This document shows, in pieces, positions 9,083-17,936 of a DNA stretch of 64,000 nucleotides; position 1 is the first letter of the stretch, and every line of letters starts with the position of its first letter. Below the pieces are notes generated by a model, which saw nothing but the letters and a program-made list of their open reading frames with translations, did not search any database and had not been told where the DNA came from. This stretch comes from Nannocystis punicea (GTDB lineage Bacteria > Myxococcota_A > Polyangia > Nannocystales > Nannocystaceae). The DNA is taken from positions 3,224,001 to 3,288,000 of the forward strand of contig NZ_CP114040.1 of assembly GCF_026965555.1 (NCBI RefSeq). Direction: 5' to 3'. Both the position numbers and the translations under genes were made by a program.

Positions 9083-9540
9083 GACGCGGGTCTCCGTGAC
9101 GACGCGCAAGCTCCGGCGGCGGAGGTTCGCGCGGCGCGATCGAACTGTCGGTTGGGGGGTCGAAGGCGGGCCGGAGGACGGCCCGGCAGGGGCGGACGGA
9201 CGAGGGCCGCGCGGCCGGCGTGGCTGCGCGGCCGCCCTGGCGAGGCGAGGCGAGGCATGGCCCGCAGCGCCGTGACTCGGATGGCGGTGGTTACTGGCCC
9301 GAAGGGATAGGGTTACGAGGCTGGAGGCCGTGGACTGCGTGCGCGGCTGGTCGGTGGCGCGCCGAGGTCTCAGGGTCGAGAGGCGGGCGGTGGCGGTGCA
9401 ACCTGGCTCCTGGGACAGGTCTCAAAGGACCGGTGAGCATCGACGTCAAGTGAGACCGGGGCGTCGGCGCCGGAGTTTTCGCGGTGCAGCGAACTGGAAG
9501 GGCGTGCAGTGAGCGGCCGCCTGTGGCAGGATACGTAGCT
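9083..9540. other. Intergenic region between divergent genes
   Basis: About 460 bp between the small lipoprotein and the 75-residue protein. It is strongly GC-rich with repeated GGCGAGGCGAGGC-type runs around 9235-9260. No convincing coding frame, promoter pair or RNA structure was seen. Confidence 0.4.
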
Positions 9541-9768
9541 ATGGAGCACCGCACCCGAACAGTCGCGCAAAACGAACAATGCACCGTGCTGCAGTGCACG
9601 TGCGGGATGCTGCACGTGAGCGTCGGGTCGGTCACGGTTCGCATGCGGCCGGCCGCTGCAGCCGGCCTGCGCGACGCGGTGGCGGCGGCGCTGCAAAAGA
9701 TCGAGGCCGACGATCCGTCGCGCGCCGCGGGGCGGGTCGCCTCGCGCGGCGAGGACCTGCCGTCGTGA
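9541..9768 (+). CDS. Small Cys-containing protein (75 aa)
   Basis: The frame begins ATG 9541 and reads MEHRTRTVAQNEQCTVLQCTCGMLHVSVGSVTVRM, then an Ala-rich helix (LRDAVAAALQKIEA). The order CxxxxxCxCGxLHVSVGxVTVR followed by an amphipathic helix resembles small bacterial proteins in which a Cys cluster precedes a beta hairpin; three closely spaced Cys could bind metal. Usage of G/C at third positions is good up to residue about 60. The last 15 codons run into the tandem repeat that follows, so the C-terminus may be repeat-derived. Function unknown. Confidence 0.5.
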   Translation: MEHRTRTVAQNEQCTVLQCTCGMLHVSVGSVTVRMRPAAAAGLRDAVAAALQKIEADDPSRAAGRVASRGEDLPS

Positions 9769-9870
9769 CGCTCGCGGAGGTCACCTCGCGCGGCGACGAT
9801 CTGCCGTGACGCTCGCGGAGGTCACCTCGCGTCGTGACGCTCGCGTCGCGCGGCGGCGGCCTGCCTTCGT
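9726..9870. repeat. Short tandem repeats rich in CTCGCG
   Basis: GACGCTCGCGGAGGTCACCT occurs at 9768 and again 40 nt later at 9808, with a third partial copy at about 9836. Variants of CTCGCGCGGCGA lie between the copies. The block covers the 3' end of the small Cys protein and the region before the pseudokinase gene. No function is evident. Confidence 0.7.
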
Positions 9871-10032
9871 GAGCCCCGCGATCGCGCGGCGAGCTCCGGC
9901 GCTGCATGTACAAGCGCGGCGCTCGAACTCGCGCTGAAACGCGATCTGCAGGCGTTTTGGGGCGAAAAGAAGGCTCGCAGCGGCTGTGGGGAGGTGCAGG
10001 AGATCGAGTAGAGTGGGCCTCGGTAGCCGGCC

Positions 10033-13000
10033 ATGAGCGAAGCGCAGGAAGTCGTCGACCGCAGCCCCAAGGCGAGGATCGGGAACGTCTTCGCCGACGA
10101 GTTCAAGATCCTCCAGCACCTCGCGCGCGGTGACGTGGCCGACACGTTCCTGGCCGAGTTCATCGACCCACCGACACAGGTGTGGATCAAGATCTGCCGC
10201 GCCGAGTACTCGCACGACCGCGCCCAGGCCGAGCGCCTGCTGCGCGAGGCGCGGGCCGCCGCGGCGGTGCTGCACGCCAACGTGTTGGAGGTCCTCGACG
10301 CCGACATCGCGCCCGAAGGCGACGTCTACGTGGTGACCGAGGCGTTCGAGGGCGAGGACCTCGGCCAGCTGCTGCGCCGGAACGGCCGCCTGCCGTGGCC
10401 GCGCGTGCGAGGCATCGCCCTGCAGATCGCGGAGGGCCTGCAGGCGGCGCACGCGGCCGGGGTGGTCCACCGCGCGATCAAGCCCGGCAACGTGATCCTC
10501 GGCGAGGGCGACCACGTGAAGGTCGCCGACTTCGGCATGGTCGCGGTCGAGGAGGTGACGCAGGACCGCGAGGCCGGCACCGTGGTGCTCGGCGACGCGG
10601 TCCACTTCATCGCCCCCGAGCAGGCGCTCGGCGAGGCGGTCGACCAGCGCAGCGACATCTATTCGCTCGGGGTGCTGATGTACACGCTGCTGTCCGGGCG
10701 GGTGCCGTTCTTCGGCCGGCCGACGCAGGTGACGATGCAGCACAAGTTCGCGGCCGCGGCGGCGCTCGGCAGCGTGGCGCCGGAGGCCGAGATCCCGCCG
10801 CTGGTGGAGTCGCTGGTGCTCAAGGCGATGTCGAAGCGCCGCGAGGACCGCTTCCAGGACATGAGCGCGCTGGTGGCCGCGCTGCAGCAGATCGGCGAGG
10901 ACGGGGCGCGCGAGGGCGGCGGCGGGGCCAAGGCGGCGGCGCGCAAGCAGCAGCCGACCACCGACAGCGCGATGTTCTACTCGCTCGAGGCGCTGCAGAC
11001 CGCGCTGGGCCAGACGCCGGACCCGCGGGCGCAGATCGACATCCTCCACAAGATGCAGAAGGCGCTGACGCAGCTGGCCGGCGGCGCGGGGGGCAAGGAG
11101 GGCCAGGCCTGGCAGCAGTGGATCGCCCAGGGCCTCGACTACGCGTACTACAACCTGGCGGCCCAGCACCTCGGCGCCGAGCAGTGGCAGGAGCTGGTCC
11201 AGACCTACCGCGAGCACGCCGACCTGACGGCCGACCGGGCGATGAAGAGCGGCCTCTACGGGGCGATGGGCTACGTGCTCGACAAGTCGCTCGGCGACGT
11301 GACCGGGGCGATCGCGGCCTACCGCAAGATGATCCAGCTCGAGCCGACGTCGCAGGACGCCGTGCTGGCGCTGGCACGCCTGTACGAGCGCGCGCAGCAG
11401 TGGGACGCGGCGGTGCAGACGCTCGACCACTTCCTGTCGCTGTGCGCCGACCCGGTCGCGCGCACCGAGGAACTGACGCACGTCGGCAAGCTGCTGCACG
11501 AGAAGCTGGTGGCCTCGGAGCGGGCCGAGCTCTACCTGCGCGGGGCGCTCGAGCACACGCCCGGGCACGTGCCGGCGCTGACGCTGCTGGCCGACATGTA
11601 CCGCGGTCGCAAGGAGTGGCGCGAGCTCGCGGCGGTGTGCGAGGCGCTCCTGACCCACGCGACCAGCTACTACGAGCGGGTCGAATTCGGCATCGAGGCC
11701 GGCTTCATCCACTACCGCCAGCTCGGCGACATCGCCAAGGCGACCGAGATCTTCGCCCGCGTGATCGAGCTCGACCCGGAGAACGTGCGCGTCGGCACCG
11801 TGCTGTCGAAGATCTACTACGAGGCCGGCAACTACGTCGGCGCCGCGCCGATCTACGAGATGCTGGTGCGCAAGGCCCCGGGCGCGCCGATCAGCGTCAA
11901 GGCCCACGTCGAGCTGTGCCTGCGCGCCGCCCGGGTCGAGCGCCTGCTCGGCCGCTCGCAGCGAGCGCTCAAGCTGTTCAAGAAGGCGCTCGACCTCGAG
12001 CCCGGCAACTGGACGGCGATGCTCGGCCGCGCCGACCTGACCTTCGAGGCAGGCGAGTGGGAGGCCGCGTTCAACTACTACGAGCAATTGCTGGCCGCGT
12101 CCGCCAAGGAGAAGTCCGACAAGGTGGCGGCGGCGATCCAGGTGCGCCTGGCGGAGGTGTGCAAGCGGCGGAACCAGCCGCAGAAGGCGCCGGGCTACCT
12201 GCGCAAGGCGCTCGAGCTCGACGCCAACAACTGGCAGGCGCTCGAGGCGACGCTCGAGCACCAGCTGGCGGCCGAGGACTGGCAGGGCGCGCTCAACACC
12301 CGCCGGGCGATGATCAACGTCTCGGGCGACGACAACGTCAAGTTCGAGCTGTTCGTCGCCAGCGGCAAGCTGTTCCGCGATCGCCTGCGCGACCCGCAGA
12401 AGGCGGTGATCGCGTTCCAGCGGGCGATCGAGCTGCGGCCGCGCGAGCTGAGCGTACTCCACCTCCTGCTCGACACGTTCACCGAGCGCAAGATGTGGCA
12501 GGAGGCCGTCGGGGTGCTCGACCGGATCGTCGACGTCGAGCCCGAGCCGGCCCGCCGGGCCCGCTTCCACTACACCGCCGCGGTGCTGCTGCGCGACAAC
12601 CTGGCCCAGGTCGACGGCGCGCTGGCGCGGTTCGACCGCGTGCTCGACGAGGACCCGAGCCAGCTCAAGGCGTTCCAGGCGATCGACAAGCTGCTGACCC
12701 AGCGCAAGGAGTGGAAGGGCCTCGACCGCGCCTACCGCAAGATGATCAATCGCTTGCCGCCCGACGGCGAGACCCCGCTGCGGACGATGCTGTGGTCGAA
12801 CCTGGCCGAGATCTACCGCACCCGCCTCGGCGACTTCCGGGCCGCGGCCAAGGCCTTCGAGGTCGCGGCGGCGCTCGACGCGGGCAACGCCGACCGCTGG
12901 CAGATCCTGGTCGAGCTGTACGAGGCGCTGATCCGCAACAACAACGCGCGCGAGTTCATGGACCCGCTGATCCGCGCCCACTTCACGCTGCTGCGCCTGG

Positions 13001-13986
13001 AGCCGCACCGCTACGCCAGCTACCACCGGCTGTTCGAGATCTACGTGGCCCGCCGCGAGCTCGACAAGGCGTTCTGCGTCGCCCGCACGCTGGTGTTCGT
13101 CAAGCAGGCCAACGCGCAGGAGACCGCGCTGTACAACCGCTATCCGCAGCCGGAGTTCCGCCGGATCAAGCAGCGGCTCGGCGAGGACCTGCTGCGCCGC
13201 TGTGTGTTCCACGCCGACGAGGACGCCGGCGTCGGCGCGGTGCTCGGCCTGCTCGCGCCGGTGCTCGCCGGCTGGCGGCCGAAGATGCTGCCGTACCCGC
13301 TGCGCCCGTCCGACCGCGTCGACCCCGACGACGACGGCTCGCTGGTCAGCAAGAGCTTCATCTACGTCACGTCGGTGTACGGCTTCCCGCAGCCCGACCT
13401 GTACTTCCGGCCAGACGAGCCGGGCGACGTGGCGGTGCTGAACGTCGAGCGCGGCGGCAGCGTGCGGCCGACGATCATCGCCCTCGGCGGCGCGCTGGCG
13501 GAGAAGTCGGAGAACAACCTGGCGTTCACGCTCGGCCGCCACGCGCTCGACCTGTACCCGCCGCACTACGCGTTCATGATCATCGACCGCTCGCCCGAGA
13601 ACCTGAAGGACGTGCTGATGGCGAGCATGCACGTGTGCAAGGTCGGCGCGCCCGAGCTGTCGAGCGGGGCGCAGGCGCTGGCGCGCGAGGTGACGAAGCA
13701 CCTGCCTGCCGCGGCGATCGAGCGGCTGGCGGCGGCGCTGCAGCGGCTGGTCAAGGGCGGCGAGGTCGACGTCAAGCGGTGGGCCCGGGCGGCCGAGCTG
13801 GCCAGCTACCGCGCCGGCTTTTTGTTCTGCAACGACCTCGCCACCGCGGCCCACGCGATCGGCCAGGAGCAGCGGGTGTTCGGCTCGATCCTCGCGCCCA
13901 AGGAGGCGCTGCGCGAGCTCGTGGTCTACAGCGTCAGCGAAGAGTACTTCGAGGCGCGCCGCGGCCTCGGCCTCCACGTCGCCTGA
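10033..13986 (+). CDS. Probable Ser/Thr pseudokinase with long TPR array
   Basis: 1317 residues. Residues about 20-280 are a Hanks-type kinase fold: Lys53 (VWIKI), VADFGM with Asp166, FIAPEQ, and DIYSLGVLMYTLLSG. The catalytic loop reads HRAIKPGN, so the general-base Asp is replaced by Ala148, and the Gly-rich loop is degenerate (LARGDVADTF). Phosphotransfer is therefore doubtful. Residues about 300-1040 contain many TPR-like helical repeats (for example ALRDNLAQVDGALARFDRVL), a protein-interaction scaffold. The last 250 residues form a separate conserved-looking domain (GWRPKMLPYPLRPSDRV, then LGRHALDLYPPHYAFMI) that I cannot name. Start ATG 10033. Expected to be cytoplasmic since no membrane segment is seen. 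A strong hairpin terminator follows. Confidence 0.85.
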   Translation: MSEAQEVVDRSPKARIGNVFADEFKILQHLARGDVADTFLAEFIDPPTQVWIKICRAEYSHDRAQAERLLREARAAAAVLHANVLEVLDADIAPEGDVYVVTEAFEGEDLGQLLRRNGRLPWPRVRGIALQIAEGLQAAHAAGVVHRAIKPGNVILGEGDHVKVADFGMVAVEEVTQDREAGTVVLGDAVHFIAPEQALGEAVDQRSDIYSLGVLMYTLLSGRVPFFGRPTQVTMQHKFAAAAALGSVAPEAEIPPLVESLVLKAMSKRREDRFQDMSALVAALQQIGEDGAREGGGGAKAAARKQQPTTDSAMFYSLEALQTALGQTPDPRAQIDILHKMQKALTQLAGGAGGKEGQAWQQWIAQGLDYAYYNLAAQHLGAEQWQELVQTYREHADLTADRAMKSGLYGAMGYVLDKSLGDVTGAIAAYRKMIQLEPTSQDAVLALARLYERAQQWDAAVQTLDHFLSLCADPVARTEELTHVGKLLHEKLVASERAELYLRGALEHTPGHVPALTLLADMYRGRKEWRELAAVCEALLTHATSYYERVEFGIEAGFIHYRQLGDIAKATEIFARVIELDPENVRVGTVLSKIYYEAGNYVGAAPIYEMLVRKAPGAPISVKAHVELCLRAARVERLLGRSQRALKLFKKALDLEPGNWTAMLGRADLTFEAGEWEAAFNYYEQLLAASAKEKSDKVAAAIQVRLAEVCKRRNQPQKAPGYLRKALELDANNWQALEATLEHQLAAEDWQGALNTRRAMINVSGDDNVKFELFVASGKLFRDRLRDPQKAVIAFQRAIELRPRELSVLHLLLDTFTERKMWQEAVGVLDRIVDVEPEPARRARFHYTAAVLLRDNLAQVDGALARFDRVLDEDPSQLKAFQAIDKLLTQRKEWKGLDRAYRKMINRLPPDGETPLRTMLWSNLAEIYRTRLGDFRAAAKAFEVAAALDAGNADRWQILVELYEALIRNNNAREFMDPLIRAHFTLLRLEPHRYASYHRLFEIYVARRELDKAFCVARTLVFVKQANAQETALYNRYPQPEFRRIKQRLGEDLLRRCVFHADEDAGVGAVLGLLAPVLAGWRPKMLPYPLRPSDRVDPDDDGSLVSKSFIYVTSVYGFPQPDLYFRPDEPGDVAVLNVERGGSVRPTIIALGGALAEKSENNLAFTLGRHALDLYPPHYAFMIIDRSPENLKDVLMASMHVCKVGAPELSSGAQALAREVTKHLPAAAIERLAAALQRLVKGGEVDVKRWARAAELASYRAGFLFCNDLATAAHAIGQEQRVFGSILAPKEALRELVVYSVSEEYFEARRGLGLHVA

Positions 13987-14009
13987 GCCGGGCGACTGCG
14001 TCCTGCGAG

Positions 14010-14040
14010 CGGGAGGACGACCACGGCGGTCGTCCTCCCG
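14010..14040 (+). terminator. Hairpin terminator after the pseudokinase gene
   Basis: A perfect 13-bp stem, CGGGAGGACGACC (14010-14022) with GGTCGTCCTCCCG (14028-14040), and a 5-nt loop, 24 nt after the stop codon. The T-run is poor (AGTCGTTT), as is common in GC-rich genomes. Confidence 0.75.
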
Positions 14041-14254
14041 AGTCGTTTCGCGGAAGCGCACCGGCCTCGCGCGAGCGCTCGCGCGATGCGACGAATGGTG
14101 CGACCCGGTCCGCCCCGGCGAAGTTGCATGATCACGCCGACGCGGCCGGCAGGGGGTCGGCTCCTGCAGCCAAACCGCGTGCAGCGGGCCCTCGGCGGTC
14201 CTCCGGCGCGGGGACGCGCTTGCCGGCCCGGACGAAGGGTGATACGACCGCTCA

Positions 14255-15970
14255 ATGACGCGAGCGAAGCAGTGGTTGCGTTGGCCGATCGGGTGCGGGC
14301 GTGCGGCGGCGTTGGCGACGGTGTTGGCGGTCGCCGGCGTGGCGGGCTGTACCAAGTCGAACGAGCAGGTGGCCGCGGCGGCGCTGGCAGATCCGGCCGT
14401 GCGGGCGCTGCTGAGCAAGATCCCCGCCGACACGCCCTACGCGTTCATCAGCTTCGGCGGCCCCTCTGCGCGAGCGATGATCGAGAAGATCTACAAGAGC
14501 ATGAGCCCGGCGATGGAGCGCCTCTGGCCGCTCCTCGACCAGATGCCGATGGACCAGGAGTGGGGGCCGCTCGCCAAGGCGATCTTGGTCGAGTTTCGGG
14601 CGGCGATGAAGGAAGGCGGCATCGACCGCACCGGCATCGACATGGACGGCCGCGCCGCGGTGTACGGCATCGGCGGCCTGCCGGCGGTGCGCTGGTCGCT
14701 GAAGGATCCGCAGGCGCTGCGCGACCTGCTGGGCCGCGTGCAGCAGGCCGGCAACGTCACCCTCCAGGTGTGCAAGCTCGGCGACGCCGAGTACTGGTGC
14801 GGCGGCGTCGGCGAGATCAAGTTCGCGGCGGCGATCGTCAGCGACGAGTTCGTCATGGGCCTGGCGCCGGCGTCGATGGCCGACAAGGTGTTCGAGCTGC
14901 TGTTCGGCAAGACGGTGCCGGAGCGGTCGCTGGCCGACTCGCCCAAGCTGCGCGACCTGCTGACGACCTGGCAGCTCGGCAAGCACAACGTCGGCTACGT
15001 CGACGGGCGGGTGATCGTCGAGGCGATCCTCGGCGAGGGCGACCCGCTCAACAAGGAGGTCCTGGCGGCGGTGGTCCCGAAGGTGGTCGAGGAGTGGCCA
15101 CGGATGACGCAGGTGTGCAAGGACGAGTTCCGCGGCCTCGCAGCGATCGCGCCGATGGTGGTGCTCGGCACCGAGACGATCGACGCCAACGGCTTCGAGG
15201 GGGTGTTCGGCGTCGAGCTGCGCTCCGACCTGGCGCAGGACTTCAAGTCGCTGCGGGCGTCGGTGCCCGGCCTGTCGAGGGAGGTCCGCGGCGAGGCGAT
15301 GTTCGCCCTGGGCGGCGGCTTCGACGTCGGCAAGGCGATCGAGTGGGCGCTGCGCAAGGGGCAGGAGGTGTCGAAGTCGCCGTATCAGTGCCCCGAGCTG
15401 GCCGAGCTCAACCAGTTCGCGGCGAAGATCGGCCAGGACACCTCGGCGATCCCGAAGTGGGTGCCGGGGCTGCGCGGCGGCAGCCTGGTGCTCACCGACA
15501 TCAAGATGGCGGGCTTCTTGCCGTCGACGATCACCGCCCACGCGGTGCTGGCGGCCGCCGACCCGCGCGCGGTGGTCGAGGCGATCAAGGCCGAGACGCC
15601 GATGATCGCGTCGTACGAGTTCAGCGACGACGGGGCGGTCAAGACGCTGCCCGACGGCACGGTGCCGTTCGTCAACGGCATCGCCTACGGGGCGAAGGCC
15701 GGGACGGGCATCGTCGTGGCGATCGGGCCGGGCTCGGAGGGCACGGTCAGCAAGCTGCTGTCGGCGCCGGAGGTCAAGGACCCGCCGCTCGGCCTGTTCG
15801 CCTACGACATGGCCAGGATCATGAGCCAGCTCGAGCCGGTGCTCGGCATGACGGGCCAGCCCGAGCTCACGGCCGTGTTCGACATCTACAAGGTGTTCGG
15901 GCCCGCGGGCTACGAGATGTACGCCGAGGACCGCGGGCTCGTGTTCAAGGTGGGGATGACGCTGCGCTGA
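14255..15970 (+). CDS. Large lipoprotein of unknown function
   Basis: 571 residues with an N-terminal signal (LATVLAVAGVAGC, lipobox Cys32) and a soluble body. The opening of the mature region (ALLSKIPADTPYAFISFGG) and the repeated alpha/beta pattern resemble proteins grouped as DUF3352-type, in which two similar halves compare a measured quantity; this is only a tentative match. The motifs AVYGIGGLPAVRWSLKDP and ALGGGFDVGKAIEWAL are diffuse. The start ATG 14255 follows the terminator of the pseudokinase gene. Its last 26 bp overlap the end of the convergent DUF1835-like gene. Probably anchored to the outer or inner membrane, facing the periplasm. Confidence 0.75.
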   Translation: MTRAKQWLRWPIGCGRAAALATVLAVAGVAGCTKSNEQVAAAALADPAVRALLSKIPADTPYAFISFGGPSARAMIEKIYKSMSPAMERLWPLLDQMPMDQEWGPLAKAILVEFRAAMKEGGIDRTGIDMDGRAAVYGIGGLPAVRWSLKDPQALRDLLGRVQQAGNVTLQVCKLGDAEYWCGGVGEIKFAAAIVSDEFVMGLAPASMADKVFELLFGKTVPERSLADSPKLRDLLTTWQLGKHNVGYVDGRVIVEAILGEGDPLNKEVLAAVVPKVVEEWPRMTQVCKDEFRGLAAIAPMVVLGTETIDANGFEGVFGVELRSDLAQDFKSLRASVPGLSREVRGEAMFALGGGFDVGKAIEWALRKGQEVSKSPYQCPELAELNQFAAKIGQDTSAIPKWVPGLRGGSLVLTDIKMAGFLPSTITAHAVLAAADPRAVVEAIKAETPMIASYEFSDDGAVKTLPDGTVPFVNGIAYGAKAGTGIVVAIGPGSEGTVSKLLSAPEVKDPPLGLFAYDMARIMSQLEPVLGMTGQPELTAVFDIYKVFGPAGYEMYAEDRGLVFKVGMTLR

Positions 15971-16676
15971 GCAGGTCGTTGGCCGCCTGCATGCGCATGG
16001 TGCAGGCGTCGCGCAGGCGGCCGACCACGACGTCGCCGTACCACGCGCCGTGGGCCGGGAGCTCGCGCTCCCGCAGGGCCTCGAGCAGGGCCGGGAGCTC
16101 GTAGACGCCCGAGCGGACCAGGCTCTCGACCTCGCGCTCGGTGCGGTGCTCGTTGCGGTCCTGGAGGACCCGGCGGATGGCGGAGCCGAGGTGCGGCAGG
16201 CGCAGGTCGTTGGCGGCCCGGCGCAGCCGCAGGGCGATGCCCGCGGGGTCGTTGTCGCAGAAGTCGAACCACAGCGCGGCGGCGAAGAAGCGCAGCGAGT
16301 CGGCGTTGCGGCGGGCGGCGAACGCGGCGTGCAGCTCGGTCGGCGTCAGCTCGGTGACCGCGCGCGTGAGCGGCACGATCGAGCATGGCCCATCGGACAT
16401 GTACGCGAGGATCTCGACCAGCTGCAGCTGCTCCCACGGATCGGGGCCGAACCACAGCACGCGCTCGCAGTCGGTGGGCAGCTCCTCGGCCCGCTGGATC
16501 TCCGCCAGGTCCGTCTGCCAGAAGGCCATGCGGAGGAACACGTGCCGCCCGCGCTCCCGCGAGCAGGGTCCGACCGCGGCGCTGTCGCGCCAGCCGAGCA
16601 CCTCACCCTCGAGGTCGATCTCGCGAGCGAACCCGGCGGCGCAATCACCTGAGTGGATATGGAGGATCGGTAGCAC
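15945..16676 (-). CDS. DUF1835-like protein
   Basis: 243 residues beginning at GTG 16676 with LPILHIHSGDCAAGFAREID, close to the DUF1835 opening (hIxxGDsaag), then VLGWRDSAAVGPC, typical of the same family. The C-terminal half, from about residue 130, is helical with many Arg and Asp residues and could correspond to the DUF3658-type partner. The biochemical role of the family is unknown. The 3' end overlaps the convergent lipoprotein gene by 26 bp, so the two transcripts would be complementary at their ends. Confidence 0.78.
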   Translation of the reverse strand: MLPILHIHSGDCAAGFAREIDLEGEVLGWRDSAAVGPCSRERGRHVFLRMAFWQTDLAEIQRAEELPTDCERVLWFGPDPWEQLQLVEILAYMSDGPCSIVPLTRAVTELTPTELHAAFAARRNADSLRFFAAALWFDFCDNDPAGIALRLRRAANDLRLPHLGSAIRRVLQDRNEHRTEREVESLVRSGVYELPALLEALRERELPAHGAWYGDVVVGRLRDACTMRMQAANDLLSAASSPP

Positions 16677-16960
16677 GCCCCGGTAATGGACCCGGTCCCG
16701 GAGCGGTGCAACTTGAGCGCGTCACCTTCGGCGGGCCGGTTTGCGATCCGCGAGACGATGCAGCACCGCGTTCCGTGGGAGCGGCGCGTCCGTACGCGCG
16801 GGTGATCGCCGGCACGCGCAGCGAGAGGGCGCGGAAGTGGCTGCAGGCGGCCTCGTCGGGCGATGTGGGACCATGATGGATTCTTGATGGGCTGCGCAAA
16901 ACCCGAAGGGTCGCCGGGGGCACTTGGCAGCAGGCCGGACCGCCGCTAGCGTCCGCTGTG
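16677..16960. other. Divergent intergenic region
   Basis: 284 bp between the leftward DUF1835-like gene and the rightward hydroxylase gene, presumably holding both promoters. No clear -35/-10 pair, operator dyad or small gene was recognised. Confidence 0.4.
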
Positions 16961-17638
16961 ATGGTCGAGTCGTTCGAATCGCAGGCCCGCGAGATGCCGC
17001 AGCACGTGGTCGCCGCCCGGGCGCGCTACCACGCCGGGTTGCCGCCGACGTACCGGCCGTGGTTACACCTGGCGACGCCGTTCGCGTGCGGGGCGGCGGT
17101 GATCGCGGGCTGTGTGGCCTGTCTCGAAGGACCTGCGCTATGGGACATGTGCGTAGTGCCAGCCACGTGGATCTTCTCGATCGCGGCCGAGTGGCGGTTT
17201 CACCGCGACTTGCTCCACCGGCGGGTGGCGCCGCTGCAGCTGCTCTACGACAAGCACACCGTGTCGCATCACTCGCTCTTCGTCGAGGGGGCGATGCAGA
17301 TCGGCTCGGCGCGCGACTTCCGGTCGATCCTGTTCCCATGGTGGGCGGCGCCCATCTTGGCGGTGGCGCTCGCGCCGCCGGCTGCCTTGCTCGGGCTCGT
17401 GCTCGGCGCCGACGTCGGGCGACTGTTCCTGGCCACGGGCATGCTCTACGTGATGACCTACGAGGCGCTCCACCTCACCTATCATTTGTCGCCGTCGCAT
17501 CCGTTGCGGCGGCTGCCGGGCGTCGAGCGACTGGCGCTGCACCACGCGCTGCACCACGACCCGCGGCGGATGCAGCGCGAGAACCTCGGGGTCACGAGCA
17601 CTCTGTGGGACCGCGTGCGCGGGACGATCGCGCGCTGA
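16961..17638 (+). CDS. Fatty-acid hydroxylase/sterol desaturase superfamily membrane protein
   Basis: 225 residues with four or five hydrophobic segments and the His clusters that bind a di-iron centre in this superfamily: HRDLLH, HTVSHH, EALHLTYH and HHALHH. Proteins of this size in the superfamily oxidise lipid or carotenoid substrates at the membrane; the substrate cannot be decided here. The ATG at 16961 follows a GTG at 16958, and either could be used. A three-unit phased repeat array (17118-17149) lies inside the coding sequence, in the stretch coding AVIAGCVACLEGPALWDMCV, without breaking the frame. A second family member is at 22436. Confidence 0.85.
   Translation: MVESFESQAREMPQHVVAARARYHAGLPPTYRPWLHLATPFACGAAVIAGCVACLEGPALWDMCVVPATWIFSIAAEWRFHRDLLHRRVAPLQLLYDKHTVSHHSLFVEGAMQIGSARDFRSILFPWWAAPILAVALAPPAALLGLVLGADVGRLFLATGMLYVMTYEALHLTYHLSPSHPLRRLPGVERLALHHALHHDPRRMQRENLGVTSTLWDRVRGTIAR
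17118..17149. repeat. 14-nt phased palindrome array inside a gene, 3 units
   Basis: Cores CCTG 17118, CCTG 17132 and CATG 17146 at exact 14-nt intervals, within the hydroxylase gene. Because 14 is not a multiple of three, each unit is read in a different frame. Confidence 0.6.
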
Positions 17639-17702
17639 GTCGACGGCTCGGCTCGCCGGAGCTGGCGTCGGCCGCGCCGCGAGGAGACAGCCGCAGGCGA
17701 GC

Positions 17703-17936
17703 ATGGCGGGCGCGAGCGGGCGCGACGGGCTGCAGCACGCGCTGGGGCTCGCCTTCTGCGATCGCCACGGCCGGGCCCGGCAGGTCGCGCTCGGGGCCGA
17801 GGCCGGCGAGGCGCTGGTGTTCTTCGCGCAGCCGCCCTGGGCCAGCGGGCTCGACGGGCGGCCGTGGCAGATCCGCGAGCCGACGCTCCATCCCCAGGCA
17901 GCGCGTCACTCGGCGAGCGTTGCCAGCACGACGTGA
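17703..17936 (+). CDS. Possible small protein overlapping the GH31 gene end
   Basis: A 77-codon frame from ATG 17703 with almost every third position G or C up to the last ten codons, reading MAGASGRDGLQHALGL, then FFAQPPWASGLDG. The final 31 bp overlap the 3' end of the opposite-strand GH31 gene. It resembles no family I know. The even codon bias suggests coding, but in such GC-rich DNA that is weak evidence; it could also be a remnant of a longer gene. Confidence 0.3.
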   Translation: MAGASGRDGLQHALGLAFCDRHGRARQVALGAEAGEALVFFAQPPWASGLDGRPWQIREPTLHPQAARHSASVASTT

